A stretch of DNA of 64,000 nt, from contig JAGYXB010000269.1 of NCBI GenBank assembly GCA_022495005.1, positions 186,001 to 250,000 on the forward strand. Direction: 5' to 3'. This DNA is from Rhyacophila brunnea. Lineage: Eukaryota > Arthropoda > Insecta > Trichoptera > Rhyacophilidae. Below are positions 35,829 through 46,869 of this stretch, piece after piece. Under the pieces are notes generated by a model. The model searched no databases. It was not told the origin of the DNA and saw only the letters and a list, made by a program, of their open reading frames with translations. The first letter of the stretch is position 1; every line of letters starts with the position of its first letter. Made by a program: the position numbers and the translations under genes.

Positions 35829-36148
35829 CTTAATGAAATACATGAAAACTATGAATTATTCAAAAATGTCTTATAACAGACTTTTCAACAAAGGCACATT
35901 TAATAACTATATTGTTATCAATAAATTGTCCCTAGATGTCTCTAGTACAGTAGCACTACACTTTGCTTTAAAAATTGTAGCTGGTGTATGCCTTGATTTT
36001 CCCTTTTCAGTGATTTTTCCAACAGTTTCCAATAGTTTGGGGCACTTAATACGAAGCACTAATAATCAGTTGTACTAAGCCACCAATAAAGAACTAGGTA
36101 ACCAATGTGAAGAATACAGTAATCTTATTTATAACTATTCTTCTACAG

Positions 36149-36870
36149 AAAACTCCACCACTTCTCTGACGGCATCGCCAAAAAGTAAAACATGGAAAGG
36201 CCGAGTAGCAAGACAACTGCGGCGCATGCAGGCCGGATCGGGAGGACCCGGCTCAGGGCACAGCCCCAACTCTTCGCATCCGGCGGGGGCCCTTCCCGGA
36301 GGAGTAGGTGTCACCCTCGAGAGCTGCGTACCTCTCCCCGGACATCCCCTCGTCCCCCACCTTGTAGGCTTGTGCACCAACGCCGTGGAAGAGAGAGGCC
36401 TTCAAGTCGTTGGGGTCTACAGAGTTCCCGGAAATACCGCAAGTGTCACGACACTCCAGGACTCCTTAGAACGTGGCATCCCGCCCGATCTTCAAGATCC
36501 CAAATGGAGCGATGTCAACGTTGTGTCCAGTCTGCTCAAAGCTTTCTTCCGACGGCTACCTAACCCGCTGCTCACTAAAGAACTCTACCCAAAGTTTATA
36601 AGTGCGGACAAAGACCCCGACAGTCGACACCGCGTTCGAAAGATTAGAAAGCTCGTTCGCATCCTGCCCGACCATCATTACGAAACGTTGAAGTTTTTGA
36701 TGGAACATTTGAAAAGGGTTGTTGCGGAAAGTGCAATAAACAAAATGGAGGCGAAGAACTTAGCAATCGTCTTTGGGCCCACCCTCGTGCGAAGCGCCGA
36801 TGACAATATGTTCACTATGGTCAACGACATGTCCAGTCAGTGTCGGATTATTGAGTCACTCATCAATAAC
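36149..36870 (+). CDS. ARHGAP21/23-type RhoGAP, exon 3 (complete RhoGAP domain)
   Basis: 722 nt, phase 1 in and phase 0 out (TTCTACAG / GTAAGT). After a basic linker (K-S-K-T-W-K-G-R-V-A-R-Q-L) and a Gly/Ser/Pro segment comes a full RhoGAP domain of about 190 residues. Hallmarks: the arginine-finger motif GVYRVPGN (Arg codon 36421-36423), LLKAFFRRLPNPLLT, the HHYETLKFL helix, and NKMEAKNLAIVFGPTLVR with the Lys/Asn that hold the GTPase switch regions. The domain speeds GTP hydrolysis on Rho-family GTPases (Cdc42/RhoA in the vertebrate ARHGAP21 family) at membranes and the cytoskeleton. All catalytic residues look intact, so the product should be active. The order PH then RhoGAP, with these motifs, places it with ARHGAP21/23 and Drosophila RhoGAP19D. 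Confidence 0.95.
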
Positions 36871-37211
36871 GTAAGTCTAAATCAATGTTAATGTGTTTCT
36901 TCTTTCTTAGTCCATATTTAGTTAGAGCATATGGACACCACCCTGCGCTTCCAAAAATTCCTTTATAATCACATCGGGCTTTTTGTATCATCCCAGGTTG
37001 AGCCAGAATTCTGTAGCTCCGCCGTAAATTTACATAATTAATATTTATTAGTCATATTTATTGAAGACTGATTCATTAAAAGGTGATAACGGGGGTAATT
37101 TGAGCAAATAATTGTATCTCTCATTTAATCGTGTAAGATAGAGTAGACTTTATTATTAAAATGAATCGTATTTCAAAATTGGAGATATTAATGATGTTTT
37201 CTATATTTTAG

Positions 37212-37335
37212 ATGGAATGGTATTTTGATGAAGAGGACAGGAGTTCTCCGGTGAATGACATTTTATACGATGAAGAACTTCCCTCCACCACATCAAATCA
37301 AGCCTTGCTTCTGCAGAATGTGAAGAAAATAGAAG
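37212..37335 (+). CDS. ARHGAP21/23-type RhoGAP, exon 4
   Basis: 124 nt, phase 0 in and phase 1 out. It encodes MEWYFDEEDRSSPVND and an acidic, Thr/Ser-rich continuation ending V-K-K-I-E. The W-Y/F-F-x-E-E-x-x-x-x-P segment directly after the RhoGAP domain also occurs in ARHGAP21/23, which supports the exon and the orthology. There is no known catalytic role. The residue written first is an internal Met, not a start. Confidence 0.9.
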
Positions 37336-37609
37336 GTAGTGAATGTTTCCATATCCTTGAAATTTTTTAAATGAATTCCAACTGAATCAATATTTAAACA
37401 GCTGCAAACTTTCATTCATATATTCCATAATTAGAGGTGTGATTTACTCTAACTCATATGCAGAGAAAGGTATAGGGCAGCAGAAGCATTGGTAGAAGGC
37501 GATTCTTTGGCTATGCAACCTTCGTAAGTGGGCCAATGGTGTTGGGGATCTGATACTACCGGCCCAAGATAGCGAAGTCTACTGCAAGTTGGTTGCCTGC
37601 CAACCTTAG

Positions 37610-38161
37610 CGATAGCGCTCACAGAACGCGTCGAGCGGGCGAAGTCGGCGAATGCAGTGTTTATTCATAACCATAATCACACGTCTCTTCCCGCGCATTA
37701 CCCTTCACCTATGTAATATGCGGCCCAAGCAGCACAAAATAAATATTATTACAGCGCCTCTCAGAACAAAGCAATAAAAATATTATATTATTTCGGGGCT
37801 TGTAATTAAAATTTACGACGACATTATTCAACCAGCGATAAACTGAACACGCAATAAAATTAAACAATGATTCTCTGTTATTAAATAATTGCTTTTCGCC
37901 CGTCCATCGACAACGCCTCGAGCAGCGTAATTTTGGTAGCCGTGTTCAATGAATGGACTCCATTGTATTTTCTTACATTCGTATCGCCGAGAAGCGGTGA
38001 TTCGCAAAAAAACGATGATTCATGCGGCGTGCGCGTATAATGCGTCGTGAAATCCAGTGGGCGCTGGCGTATTTGATTACGTTGTATTTTCGTTGATTTA
38101 CGCGCCACTTGTAGAAATTTTGCGCGAGCGCCGCACTCGCTGCGTCAATGGGCTTTATGCC
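37610..38161 (-). mobile_element. PIF/Harbinger-like element, truncated copy, in RhoGAP-gene intron
   Basis: Its right end GGGCTTTATGCC|TTA (TSD-like TTA at 38162-38164) and interior match the reverse complement of the complete copy at 48714-49235, through words such as 'tgcgcgagcgccgcactcgc', 'acaacgtaatcaaatacgc' and 'cgcattacccttcacctatg'. The left terminus is missing; only a diverged 'gctcgag'-like zone near 37620 remains. No coding capacity. Confidence 0.75.
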
Positions 38162-38327
38162 TTAAACCAACCAAAATGATACCAAAAGAAGAAGCAAATC
38201 CTCACCAGAATGTAAAATAGTTTTTTTTGAAAATATGTTATTTATTCTATACTCTTATTTTGCCGTTAATTTGATTTGTTTTGTTTTATTTCCCCAATTA
38301 TAGATTTATCTACTATTGGTTTTTCAG

Positions 38328-38631
38328 GCAAGACAGATGTTAGCACCAAAGACATTGTGAGCTCGATAATATCAGCAGCGAATAGGAAGATACAGCGGAA
38401 GCCCCGCTCTAAGCCGCAGCACGTGCAGAACGAAAACAACAGTCCCAGCCATCAGCAGAAGGAAAGAGAGACAGTGGACAAGGCGCCGCCTCCGCTCTCC
38501 CTCTCGCACCAAGATGTCCAGCTCAGCCAACAGCCGGCCGCACCCCTCGTCTCGCCTTCACACAATCCCGCCGACCCAATCATCAAATCTTACCACGGAC
38601 TCAATGAAACAACTCTAGAGAGGGTCAAGAG
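38328..38631 (+). CDS. ARHGAP21/23-type RhoGAP, exon 5
   Basis: Phase 1 in (TTTTTCAG). It encodes GKTDVSTKDIVSSIISAANR, a basic stretch, then a Gln/Pro/Ser-rich disordered part, and ends in ETTLERVKR. The V-S-S-I-x-x-A-A-x-R-K block is shared with ARHGAP21. I place the donor at AG|GTTGGA (38632). This weak site gives phase 2 and joins in frame to the next exon. The frame itself stays open to 38686, so a different donor, or an intron-retained form ending there, cannot be excluded. Confidence 0.8.
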
Positions 38632-38954
38632 GTTGGATAACATTACAATCATTGTAGTTATTAGTAGTAACATTAAGTATTCTTAGACAACATATAGATC
38701 ATCGATAGGCTTCAAAGACTTTGACAACTATTAAGAATATTTATATTATTATTTACTACTAGCGATCGTGCATGCCATCGCTCACGTGAAATTCTGAAAG
38801 AAAATGTATATAAATAATACACTATGAAGAAATGGACTGATTCGTATTACTAATGGTTCATTTTTTAAGCGTACCTACGGTTTTCTACTCATGCCCCACT
38901 TGGTTTATGCAGAGTTCAATTGAATTATAAAAACTAACTAACATTATCTGCAAT

Positions 38955-39058
38955 TTGAAGTCATAGTTCAATGAAAACAAATATATTACTGATCAAGTAA
39001 GTTTTAGGTGCACCATTTATGTCGGATCTTAACAGCCTACCTCCGCCCTTCGCCACTG
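38955..39058. mobile_element. Right-end fragment of the GTGGCGAAGG hAT MITE family
   Basis: Contains 'ttatgtcggatcttaacagc' and ends CCGCCCTTCGCCACTG at 39058. It matches the right arm of the 13.7-kb copy. The left half is missing. It lies in the RhoGAP-gene intron. Confidence 0.7.
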
Positions 39059-39213
39059 GTTAATCCTTATGTATATTTTTAAAATTTCAGCATTTAGTGT
39101 ATGTAATTAACTTGAACAAAATGTACACACATTTCTTGCAGTTTTTAAGGTTATTATTACCTACATTTTTAATTGTTTTAAATATTAGAGTCTTACCGAT
39201 TTCTCAATTGCAG

Positions 39214-39473
39214 ATTTGAAATGGAAACCATCGCCGTCCTCCAGAGAGACAAAAGACGAGATCCGACAAACGATTGGCAGAACAATGTTCGGCAAGAGAC
39301 GTCCTCCCCTGTGCCCCCCGGAAACTTTAACCCCGCCCCCTCAGAAACGGAAACGGCTGAATACATCTCACGCTCCAACCCCTCATACTACAAAGGAAAC
39401 GGTGAATCCAACAGCACCGGGAAGAGACTGAAAACCGATTCAAAAACTAGGGATTCAGATAGATATAGTGATG
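39214..39473 (+). CDS. ARHGAP21/23-type RhoGAP, exon 6
   Basis: 260 nt, phase 2 in (CAATTGCAG) and phase 1 out (GTAAGC). It encodes FEMETIAVLQRDKRRDPTND and then a polar, Pro/Ser/Asn-rich tail segment. The E-T-x-A-x-L-Q-R-D piece continues the charged helix begun by ERVKR in exon 5 and probably forms a short coiled coil. No catalytic domain. Phase agreement with exons 5 and 7 is the main support. Confidence 0.87.
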
Positions 39474-39684
39474 GTAAGCAGATCAGAAGCTCAGTAATTG
39501 TTTAAAACATCTTATCACATAAAATGTTATACAGCTGCTGTTGTATCTGTTTCTGTGCTCTAGAACGTCACTCATTGGGTGTCAAGTTGTCAATATGAAT
39601 AAAAATAGAAACACAATAACAAAAACTATATACAAAATTTCATCAGTAAAACTTGATGTTATTGTTTTCCCTTGTAGTACTGTG

Positions 39685-39775
39685 TAGGGAATCCAATCCC
39701 GAGCCAAAATTTTGATCCCGGGATTTCGGGATTACAATTAGACAATCCCGGGATTGGCATTTTTTCCCATAGTTA
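39685..39775. repeat. Cluster of palindromic ATCCCGGGATT words
   Basis: Within 90 bp, AATCCCGAG, GATCCCGGGATTTCGGGATT and AATCCCGGGATT occur close together in AT-rich intron. This looks like the subterminal repeat block of a hAT element (compare 26171-26796), beginning near a TAGGGAATC word at 39686. No matching second end or TSD was seen, so it is probably a truncated copy. Confidence 0.4.
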
Positions 39776-39779
39776 ATAT

Positions 39780-41001
39780 AAAAATTTTATATATACAAAT
39801 AACATTGATAAAATCGGTCAAAAATAAATCTAGTATAATTATTTATACCTACTATTTAAGACATTATTATTCTTAATATTGTGTATGTTCAATCTTGGAA
39901 ATACATAGGTTCAATGGAGTAAATAATATTGTAATTAAATAATAATGCGAAAGTAAAACAGTTTTATTTATTTATGAAAAGATAACAAATAAAATACAAT
40001 TTCAATTAAAATAAAAAATAACATATTAAACAAGATTTAAGTAATTAAAACATTATTCTGAATAATATGCCTGAAGTAATCTCCAGGATAGCATTTTATG
40101 GTAGTGCGCAATGGTTTACTTTTTATAAAAAGAAGACAGCTTAGGTGTAAATCGCTGAAACGTCTCTTACGTAAGCGGACACTATAAAAATGCATGATTT
40201 TTTATACACTACATACTATTTTAAAAGTTTTTCCAAAATATAAATTGATATTAGTTTCGTACCATAATAACCCACCCACCCACTATAAAATAATTTCTAA
40301 TGAGTTTTATTGCAGTATATTATGGAAAATAACATTTTCTAAATTGTTCGGTTATTTTTAACTGGCAGGTTTTTCTATGCAGTTATAAGGAGAACAGATG
40401 ACTGAATGTTAGACATCAAAGAGAAATTAGTCCGGTAAATTTAGTGTAACTAACAGAGTGGAAAGGAATTGAAATGTGTCGTTTTCTGTATTATCTATCC
40501 TTCTATATCACTTTTTACAACAATTGAATGCTTTATGAAATGAAGTTAAAACTTATATTTATTAATTTAATCGGTTGGCAGCTTTTCACTAAAAATATTT
40601 CTACATAGCACTAAAAAAAAGCTTTTTCAAAATTAAATGATTTTATATAACAAATAATAAACCATACTATTAATGGCAACATCTAACAAACGTAACATAG
40701 TTTTTATAATGAAATATTTTTCATAGGTTTTATTTTGTTTTATCATTAATAATTTTATTATTTGATGTTGTTTTTTTTTTTTAATTTGTCCAGCTTATTA
40801 TATTTGTGTTATCATAAAAAACTGGCTCTTTTTAACTTTTAACTTTCAGTGTTATTATGACTAGGACCAACAAAAATATTTTTATTAATTATATTGATAC
40901 AAAAGAGACATAATTTATTTTATGTACCTAATTTTTTTGCCAGTCCTAATTATGATAAATGATTGTCGTAACATAACTAATATATATTTGTTATTTTATA
41001 G
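39780..41001 (+). other. Last intron of the RhoGAP gene, AT-rich
   Basis: No exon or bounded repeat was recognised. It ends in TTATTTTATAG at 40991-41001, the acceptor used by the last exon. Confidence 0.7.
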
Positions 41002-42149
41002 GCATGGCAGATATGGTCTCATCGTTGACTTCGACATTTGATCAGAAATTAAGGTCTCTCCATACATCTTCGCCTCTGCACGAAACAATACCTTACGTGG
41101 ACGAGAGTCACGAAGAAACGCAAGACTTTGCGGATCCGAGTCTCCACCGAGGCGCCGACGTATCGATTACACCAGACAATGGAACGAAAAAGATATCCAA
41201 ATCGCCGGAAATAATAAACGAAATTGAAACAGCCGAGGCAAAGTTAACCCCCAAAAGAAACTCGTACGAGACGTCGCCGATTGACAGTGCCCCCGCCGAT
41301 AGTATTAAAGAGCTCGACGAGAATGAAAAAGAACTGACGCAGTCCTTTCGCAAAGAGAGCGCCGGTAACAAGATTGCTCAGTTCGCCAAAAACATAGAAA
41401 AAGAAACGGAAAGTGAAAAAGATGTCGACATCACCTCCGTCAATTCGTCACCCACCGGAGTGATACCCGACAATGATAAAAACATTGAAAAATTTATCTA
41501 CCATAAATCTTTCCAAGAAGATTCAGAAAGAGAGTACAAAAGTGACCTGAAAGAACATAAATCGCATGATTCCACCGCCAAAAGCACTTTGCATGACATG
41601 TTTTTTAAGAAATCCAATTTCAACCCTGAGAAATCTGACTCGCTGAACGTATCTCTGTTGGTGAAGAGCAAACTTAAAAGATCGGAATCGCTCAACAGAG
41701 AGACGGAAAAACAAATCATAAAAAATAATAACAAACTAATCATTTCGGAGAATTTCATCAACAATAAAAACGAAGCCTGCGATTCGGGCATCGACGTAGA
41801 AAAATCCAACTCACCCAAACTCAGAAGATCCGTCTCGCTGAACAGGTCCGACATCAAATTGAAAAGGTCAGACAGTCTGACGAAGAGCGAGAAGACGGAA
41901 ACCAATCTCATAAAGCGGAGGGAAATATACGGACTGAACAGGGCGTCAGCCAAGCTGAAACGGAAAAATGGCATGCCTGAGAGGTCCATCAAACGGCGCC
42001 ACACCGTGGGCGGCACCAAAGACTTCGATAAGGACGAGTGGGTAGCCCTCGGCTGCTCCAGGACCTCCTCCCCCGACCTTCCTGCTTCCATTCTGGACGG
42101 ACCCGTCCAACCGCACGTATCGCCGGTGCCGCTCGAGTCCCACGTTTAA
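41002..42149 (+). CDS. ARHGAP21/23-type RhoGAP, last exon (C-terminal tail and stop)
   Basis: Phase 1 in; it reads 382 codons, ending in TAA at 42147-42149. It begins GMADMVSSLTSTFDQKLRSL, a block typical of these proteins, then continues with a highly charged Lys/Glu/Ser tail. The tail has repeated short basic-Ser motifs (L-K-R-S-E-S-L-N-R, L-R-R-S-V-S-L-N-R, L-K-R-S-D-S-L). These are likely basophilic-kinase or 14-3-3-type sites by inference. Near the end is SIKRRHTVGG, matching the R-R-H-T-L-G-G motif of vertebrate ARHGAP21. With the six upstream exons the reading frame totals 953 codons plus stop. A 197-codon frame on the opposite strand is a shadow of this exon. Confidence 0.93.
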
Positions 42150-45100
42150 TTCAAACCTGTCACTCGCTCTGCACTCGACCCCTTTTCTTTTGTGCAAGTT
42201 TATAATGAGGCTTCTATCATTTTTGACACAATTGACATTATGTACAATTGACAAAGAGGTGCTTAATGTCATAAATATATTTGATTTGATTTTACCGTGA
42301 CACTGCACATATTCTATGGCCTATATTACAATATTATTCCATTGGAATCAAGAACGTCTTCAAACTACAATAGAAAATTAAGTTAACATACACTGTGATG
42401 ACATGAAAAATCCTTGTTTTATTTGTTCAGTCAGCTTGTGTTGTATTTAAATCAGCTGTCACGCCATGTCACGATAAGTCAAAATTCATTACGCGTTCTT
42501 ATAGGTGCATTCTTATAGTAATTTAAATATATCCCAATGTATTAAAACAGTTTAACATTGCATTGTGTTAAATCTGACAATTTAAAAATAATGGGATAGC
42601 AGGATACACTCATAGGGTCACCGTATCTATAGTGGCCCTGACCAGTCATAAATATTTTTTTAAATAAAAATAATATGTATGTACTTTAAAAAATACATAT
42701 CAATGAAATCCTTGCATAGTGCTATGCCTATTTATATTATAAAAATTCATTTAATCATTGTATAAAATTGTAAATAATATATTTATTATTTTCCACTACA
42801 ATATATAGTGACACTTTTTATTGTGTATTTTACTAACTGGACGATTTGCTAAATTTTAATTTTGTTAGTATTTTAAAACATCATTTCTTTTAAGACAGCA
42901 TGAAATTTATTTTTTAAACATCTATTTTTGTTTTGTTTTCAATCAATATAACTGCATAGTTAATATTTTTATGTGACGGTTATTATTTTGGTGCATTCTC
43001 TTATGCCGTAATGCATTTTTTATTACACACCAGATGAAAAATTAACTCTTCCATTAAGCGTTACTTCCCATCGACTCGTTTAATTTATTTCTATAAAATT
43101 ATCATCGACCGCTTAAACAGTTTTTTTGAATATTTTTATTATCTAAATGAAAGCTTACATTACTTATATTATAAGGTTTTAAAATATGTCTACCATAATT
43201 AATCAAAATAATATAAATAGCATTTTCGTAGCGTTATGCATTTTGGCTGTAATTAAAGTTATCGCATAGAATAAATGTATGAATGTATTGCATAGTTTAA
43301 ACAATTGTAGTTAGTAAAAAATAACGTTTACTTAGTGAATACGCCCTCTTTATTTTAGCAAAAGTAATTTCAAACGACAGTTCTACGAGGATCGGTACCG
43401 AAAGGTAGTTGCCATTGTATAATTTTTTTATCGATACGAAGTTCTAGATGATAATAATAATCATGTAACCCGCTGCAAACATTGATCGCCCGCATTACAC
43501 ATATGTCATACAAAATTATTAGTGCATACGTAAACGGTCCTACCCCTACCCTTTGATAATTTTTAAATATTTTTGCTCTTGTTAAGTTTTATTTATGTTC
43601 TTATTGTGTTACGGTGCCATTCTTATGATTCTTGTGGCCTTTTGACATTCCTATAACACCAAATGACTTACATCATTGTCTTTATAAGGCTGAGTACCTG
43701 TATGTATATAATACAACATTTTAATGTAATGTTAGCGTAGTTTGCTTAAAAATATGTCAAAAAAGTGGTGCTTTTAGGCGGACATTATTATTCGGACCAC
43801 GCATTGTAAATTAGTAGGATTCTAACTAATTTATTATTTAAAAAAACCTATATATTCTCGGTCGAATGTTGTGAAACCCCGGATGCATTATAAAACTGCA
43901 TTTTGTAAGGCAATATTTAACTGAAATACTTGTCAACTTACCACTTCAGTTGTCTGTTGAAATATTAGTGTATTATTTATGTTATTGTTCAGTGAATTTA
44001 GTTTTAAATCATGTAAAGTGGCCTTAAATGATTTTAACAGCCTAAATATCATTTATGTGTAAACTTAATTTGTAATATACGGAATCGCTGGCTTAGCTCA
44101 TATTAAAAAAAACTTAGAGATCTCACTATCTGTAAGTAATATTCTATTAAGTTGACCCGGTTCAACTATCAAAAAACTGGACAGACAAAATTTTAAATCG
44201 ACATGCGTAATATAATATATAATAATAATATTATTGCATGTTTATATTTGTCAAAATTGTAAATATTTTACGAATAAATTTATGATATAATTCGCTGATT
44301 TGAAATCAGAGTTAATTTTATTTATTACATATAAGACTTAAACACACAAACACACTGTAAAAAATGGATTGTTTTTGAAATATTATTTACTTAACCATTT
44401 TGTTGTTAATTAATTTGTTTAGCATCTCACTGCGTGTGTTCTATTGTCGTCGACGATTGGTTAAATTTGTATATTTTGTTTAAAAGATGCATCATTCAAG
44501 AGTTAATCCAAATGCCAAAGCACATTATTTTAGATTCCATTTAAATGGTGATTGATTTAGCAAATATTAGATGCTATATTTTTAAGAAGCATGATAGCAT
44601 TTTAGCAATGCGAGATACTCGAGGTTCTAGTAATTTTAAATGATTTTAGCACTATATCAGACATAGGATTCGCTGTTTGTATAGTAAAATGCACCATTTC
44701 CAATAGTGTATTTAAAACATTTTAATTACCTTATTGGCTAATAAGTCAATAATTGGACATCAATAAACATGTATGTAACTAATTTCCCAGTGTAATAAAT
44801 TGGATATGGAAGAGATTCACTTTTTTTATTATATATTTCCTTACTCCCATCATCATAAGCAGCGGTTATTTCTAACTGAAAGTGTCGAACTAACTGTTCT
44901 TCAGATATTTCACATTACTTCTTATGACGGATCCAGGTGTTGATCAATTTATTTAACTATTTCACGAATGATACATGAGATAAACCTATACAAATTCTCG
45001 ACACAAATATAAATTTTTAAAATACAATTTTTTTTACACAAAACAAAATTGTTCAATAATTTTACATTTCATGATTCATTCTGAGTTAATAAGAATGCCA

Positions 45101-45340
45101 TTGCTTTATTGTTAAGGCATTCAAAATGCAAAATGAAGAATGAACGATTTATGGGCACATAATGTTTCATATTGAATCATTCTTAAACAAAGCATATCTA
45201 TTAACATAGGACTAAGTTAATTCTACACTACCGTTATTTTTAAATACCTACTGTTTTGAAAAATGAAATAAACATTGGGATAATCAATATAATATATGAA
45301 ATTTAAAAAAACATGAATATAACAATACCTGCACTGCAGC
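42150..45340 (+). other. 3' UTR of the RhoGAP gene and downstream AT-rich DNA
   Basis: Noncoding. AATAAA words that could serve as polyadenylation signals occur at 42663-42668 and again near 43262, 44273 and 44760. I cannot tell which is used. No other gene or bounded transposon was recognised. The sequence stays AT-rich throughout. Confidence 0.5.
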
Positions 45341-45574
45341 CAGGAGTCGGCAAATTACGGCACGCAAGCCAGATCAGACCCGCCGCCTGTTTTTCATCCG
45401 GCTAACAGGGAAAAACAGTGCTCATATGTGAAACGTATTCTATCGTAAAGTCATTTTACCAAAAATTTCCATTCTTTGAAACACAAATCACATTAACCAA
45501 GTTTGACCATTTTCCATGCTGTAAAAAAATTCAAATATCAGCGAAATGACCATTAAATTAAACTACAGTTGTAA

Positions 45575-45787
45575 CAGCGTTTTTCGGATCTTAATGCAAG
45601 TGCAAAAAACATTTCCATATTTCAAAATCCATTTTACTGTACAATAATTGAGGAGCTTCCGTCAGACGTTCAATTGGAAGTGATTGATTTGCAAAATGAT
45701 GACATGCTAAAAACTATTCTTAAAGAAATGGATTTAACCCAATTCTATAAATATCTTATGGAAGCAAAATATCATTTAAAACCATAA
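45575..45787 (+). pseudogene. hAT transposase fragment (EPM2AIP1/GTF2IRD2-like)
   Basis: 70 open codons followed by TAA. The frame reads QRFSDL..., then F-Q-N-P-F, then IEELPSDVQLEVIDLQNDD, L-K-x-I-x-K-E-M and F-Y-K-Y-L. This R-F-x-D...N-P-F...P...Q-L-E-x-I-D-L-Q...F-Y-x-x-L order is characteristic of the all-alpha insertion domain in a group of hAT transposases related to vertebrate EPM2AIP1 and GTF2IRD2. A stop codon sits immediately upstream (45572-45574), and no catalytic part follows, so it is a relic. Confidence 0.75.
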
Positions 45788-46004
45788 TGGATTTATATAA
45801 TATGTATTTGGGGTACCTACTTACCGATGTGAAAGGACATTTTTACGTGTGTAAAATCGCAATACAGATCATTATTAACAGATGACCATTTGCCAACAAC
45901 TTTAATGATAGGAAGTACTAACTTCGAGCTCCAGTGGGTCTATTCTATACACGAGGCTGCTATCGACGGCTAAAGTGATAAATATTATCACTTTATCATA
46001 ATGT

Positions 46005-46153
46005 ATTGAGGCGGATAATTGTTACAATAAGTTAACCGTCAACACTCTCTATCTCGTTCTAAAAGTTAACACAGCCAAGAGAGGGGCTATTAAAACATTG
46101 TACTTTTTGACAGTTTAGACAGTTAACTTATTGTAACAATTAACCGCCTCAAT
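46005..46153. mobile_element. Near-perfect palindromic MITE (149 bp), nested
   Basis: The first 32 bases (ATTGAGGCGG, then TAATTGTTACAATAAGTTAA with one A/T difference) are repeated inverted at the end (31 of 32 match). The transcript or single strand would form a long hairpin. It lies inside the hAT element at 45341-46862. Its right terminus is joined directly to the next nested element. No clear TSD was seen. Confidence 0.75.
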
Positions 46154-46498
46154 CAAGGCCCCCACATCCTGAAGCGGGCCCCCAGGCTAGGATCTTTGGT
46201 GGGCCCCCTTACCTATCGCTAAGGTTAAAGGCAGTGCGACAATCTACAGTTGCATAATATTCCAAATGGTGTTAGAAGTAAAATTAAGGGTATTTTAACG
46301 ATTTTCTGCATTTTTAATACAACCAATCTTAAGTTGTTATGCACAATAATTATGGAAAAATTGGAAAGCACAACCATATATTATTAAATGTTATGCTTGA
46401 AGTAAAACAGCGTGTTTATCTCACTTGGCTGGTCGATCTGCTACGCCGGGCCCCCAGGCTAAAGCCCTGTCAGTCCCCCCCCCTTGTGGGGGCCATGA
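46154..46498. mobile_element. GC-rich hAT-like element, second copy (345 bp), nested
   Basis: CCTCAAT directly precedes it (46147-46153) and directly follows it (46499-46505), giving a 7-bp direct repeat read as a TSD. The ends (T)CAAGGCCCCCACA and, reverse-complemented, TCATGGCCCCCACA match at 13 of 14. It is the reverse-complement relative of 2891-3292. A 62-codon frame at 46339-46527 crosses its boundary and is not a gene. Confidence 0.72.
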
Positions 46499-46869
46499 CC
46501 TCAATACAAAAATATGTTAAATTATAGTCAATAGCCGCCTTCTGTAAAGAATAGCTTCGCAGTATGATAAAATATTATCTCAGAAAAAAACAATTACATT
46601 CAGTACAAATTTTACCCAGTTCTGTAATACTTACGTTTAGTGATAAATGGAAATATTTTATTAATTTTTTTTTGTCAGCATGTGTATAAATGTTATGTAA
46701 AAAGATCACTTCCTAATAAAAAAATGAACCTGTTTTTTTTTTGTTGCTTTATGAGTAAATTACCCATCTAGTAAACTCAAAGATATTCGAGTTTGCTACC
46801 TGGCCCGTTGAGCATAAAAAATTTACGATCTGGCCCTTTCCAAAAAAAGTTTGCCAACCCTGCCTGCAC

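Larger units (their letters stand above)
45341..46862 (+). mobile_element. hAT element (about 1.5 kb) with two nested insertions
   Basis: The left end CAGGAGTCGGCAAA and the right end, reverse-complemented CAGGGTTGGCAAACTT, are related. CAGGGGTCGGCAAACT-like ends are familiar in animal hAT elements. CCTGCAC occurs just beyond the right end (46863-46869) and near the left end (45328-45334, six bases short of it), probably a partly eroded TSD. It contains a transposase fragment on the + strand and two later insertions at 46005-46153 and 46154-46498. Confidence 0.7.

Noticed and set aside
36135..36563. Frames of 81 (-) and 123 (+) codons overlapping the RhoGAP-domain exon
   Set aside because: Both are other-frame shadows of the exon at 36149-36870, which contains the complete RhoGAP motifs.
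41498..42091. 197-codon frame on the minus strand
   Set aside because: It is antisense to the last RhoGAP exon, whose + frame has splice phase, family motifs and a proper stop. The minus frame is a shadow.
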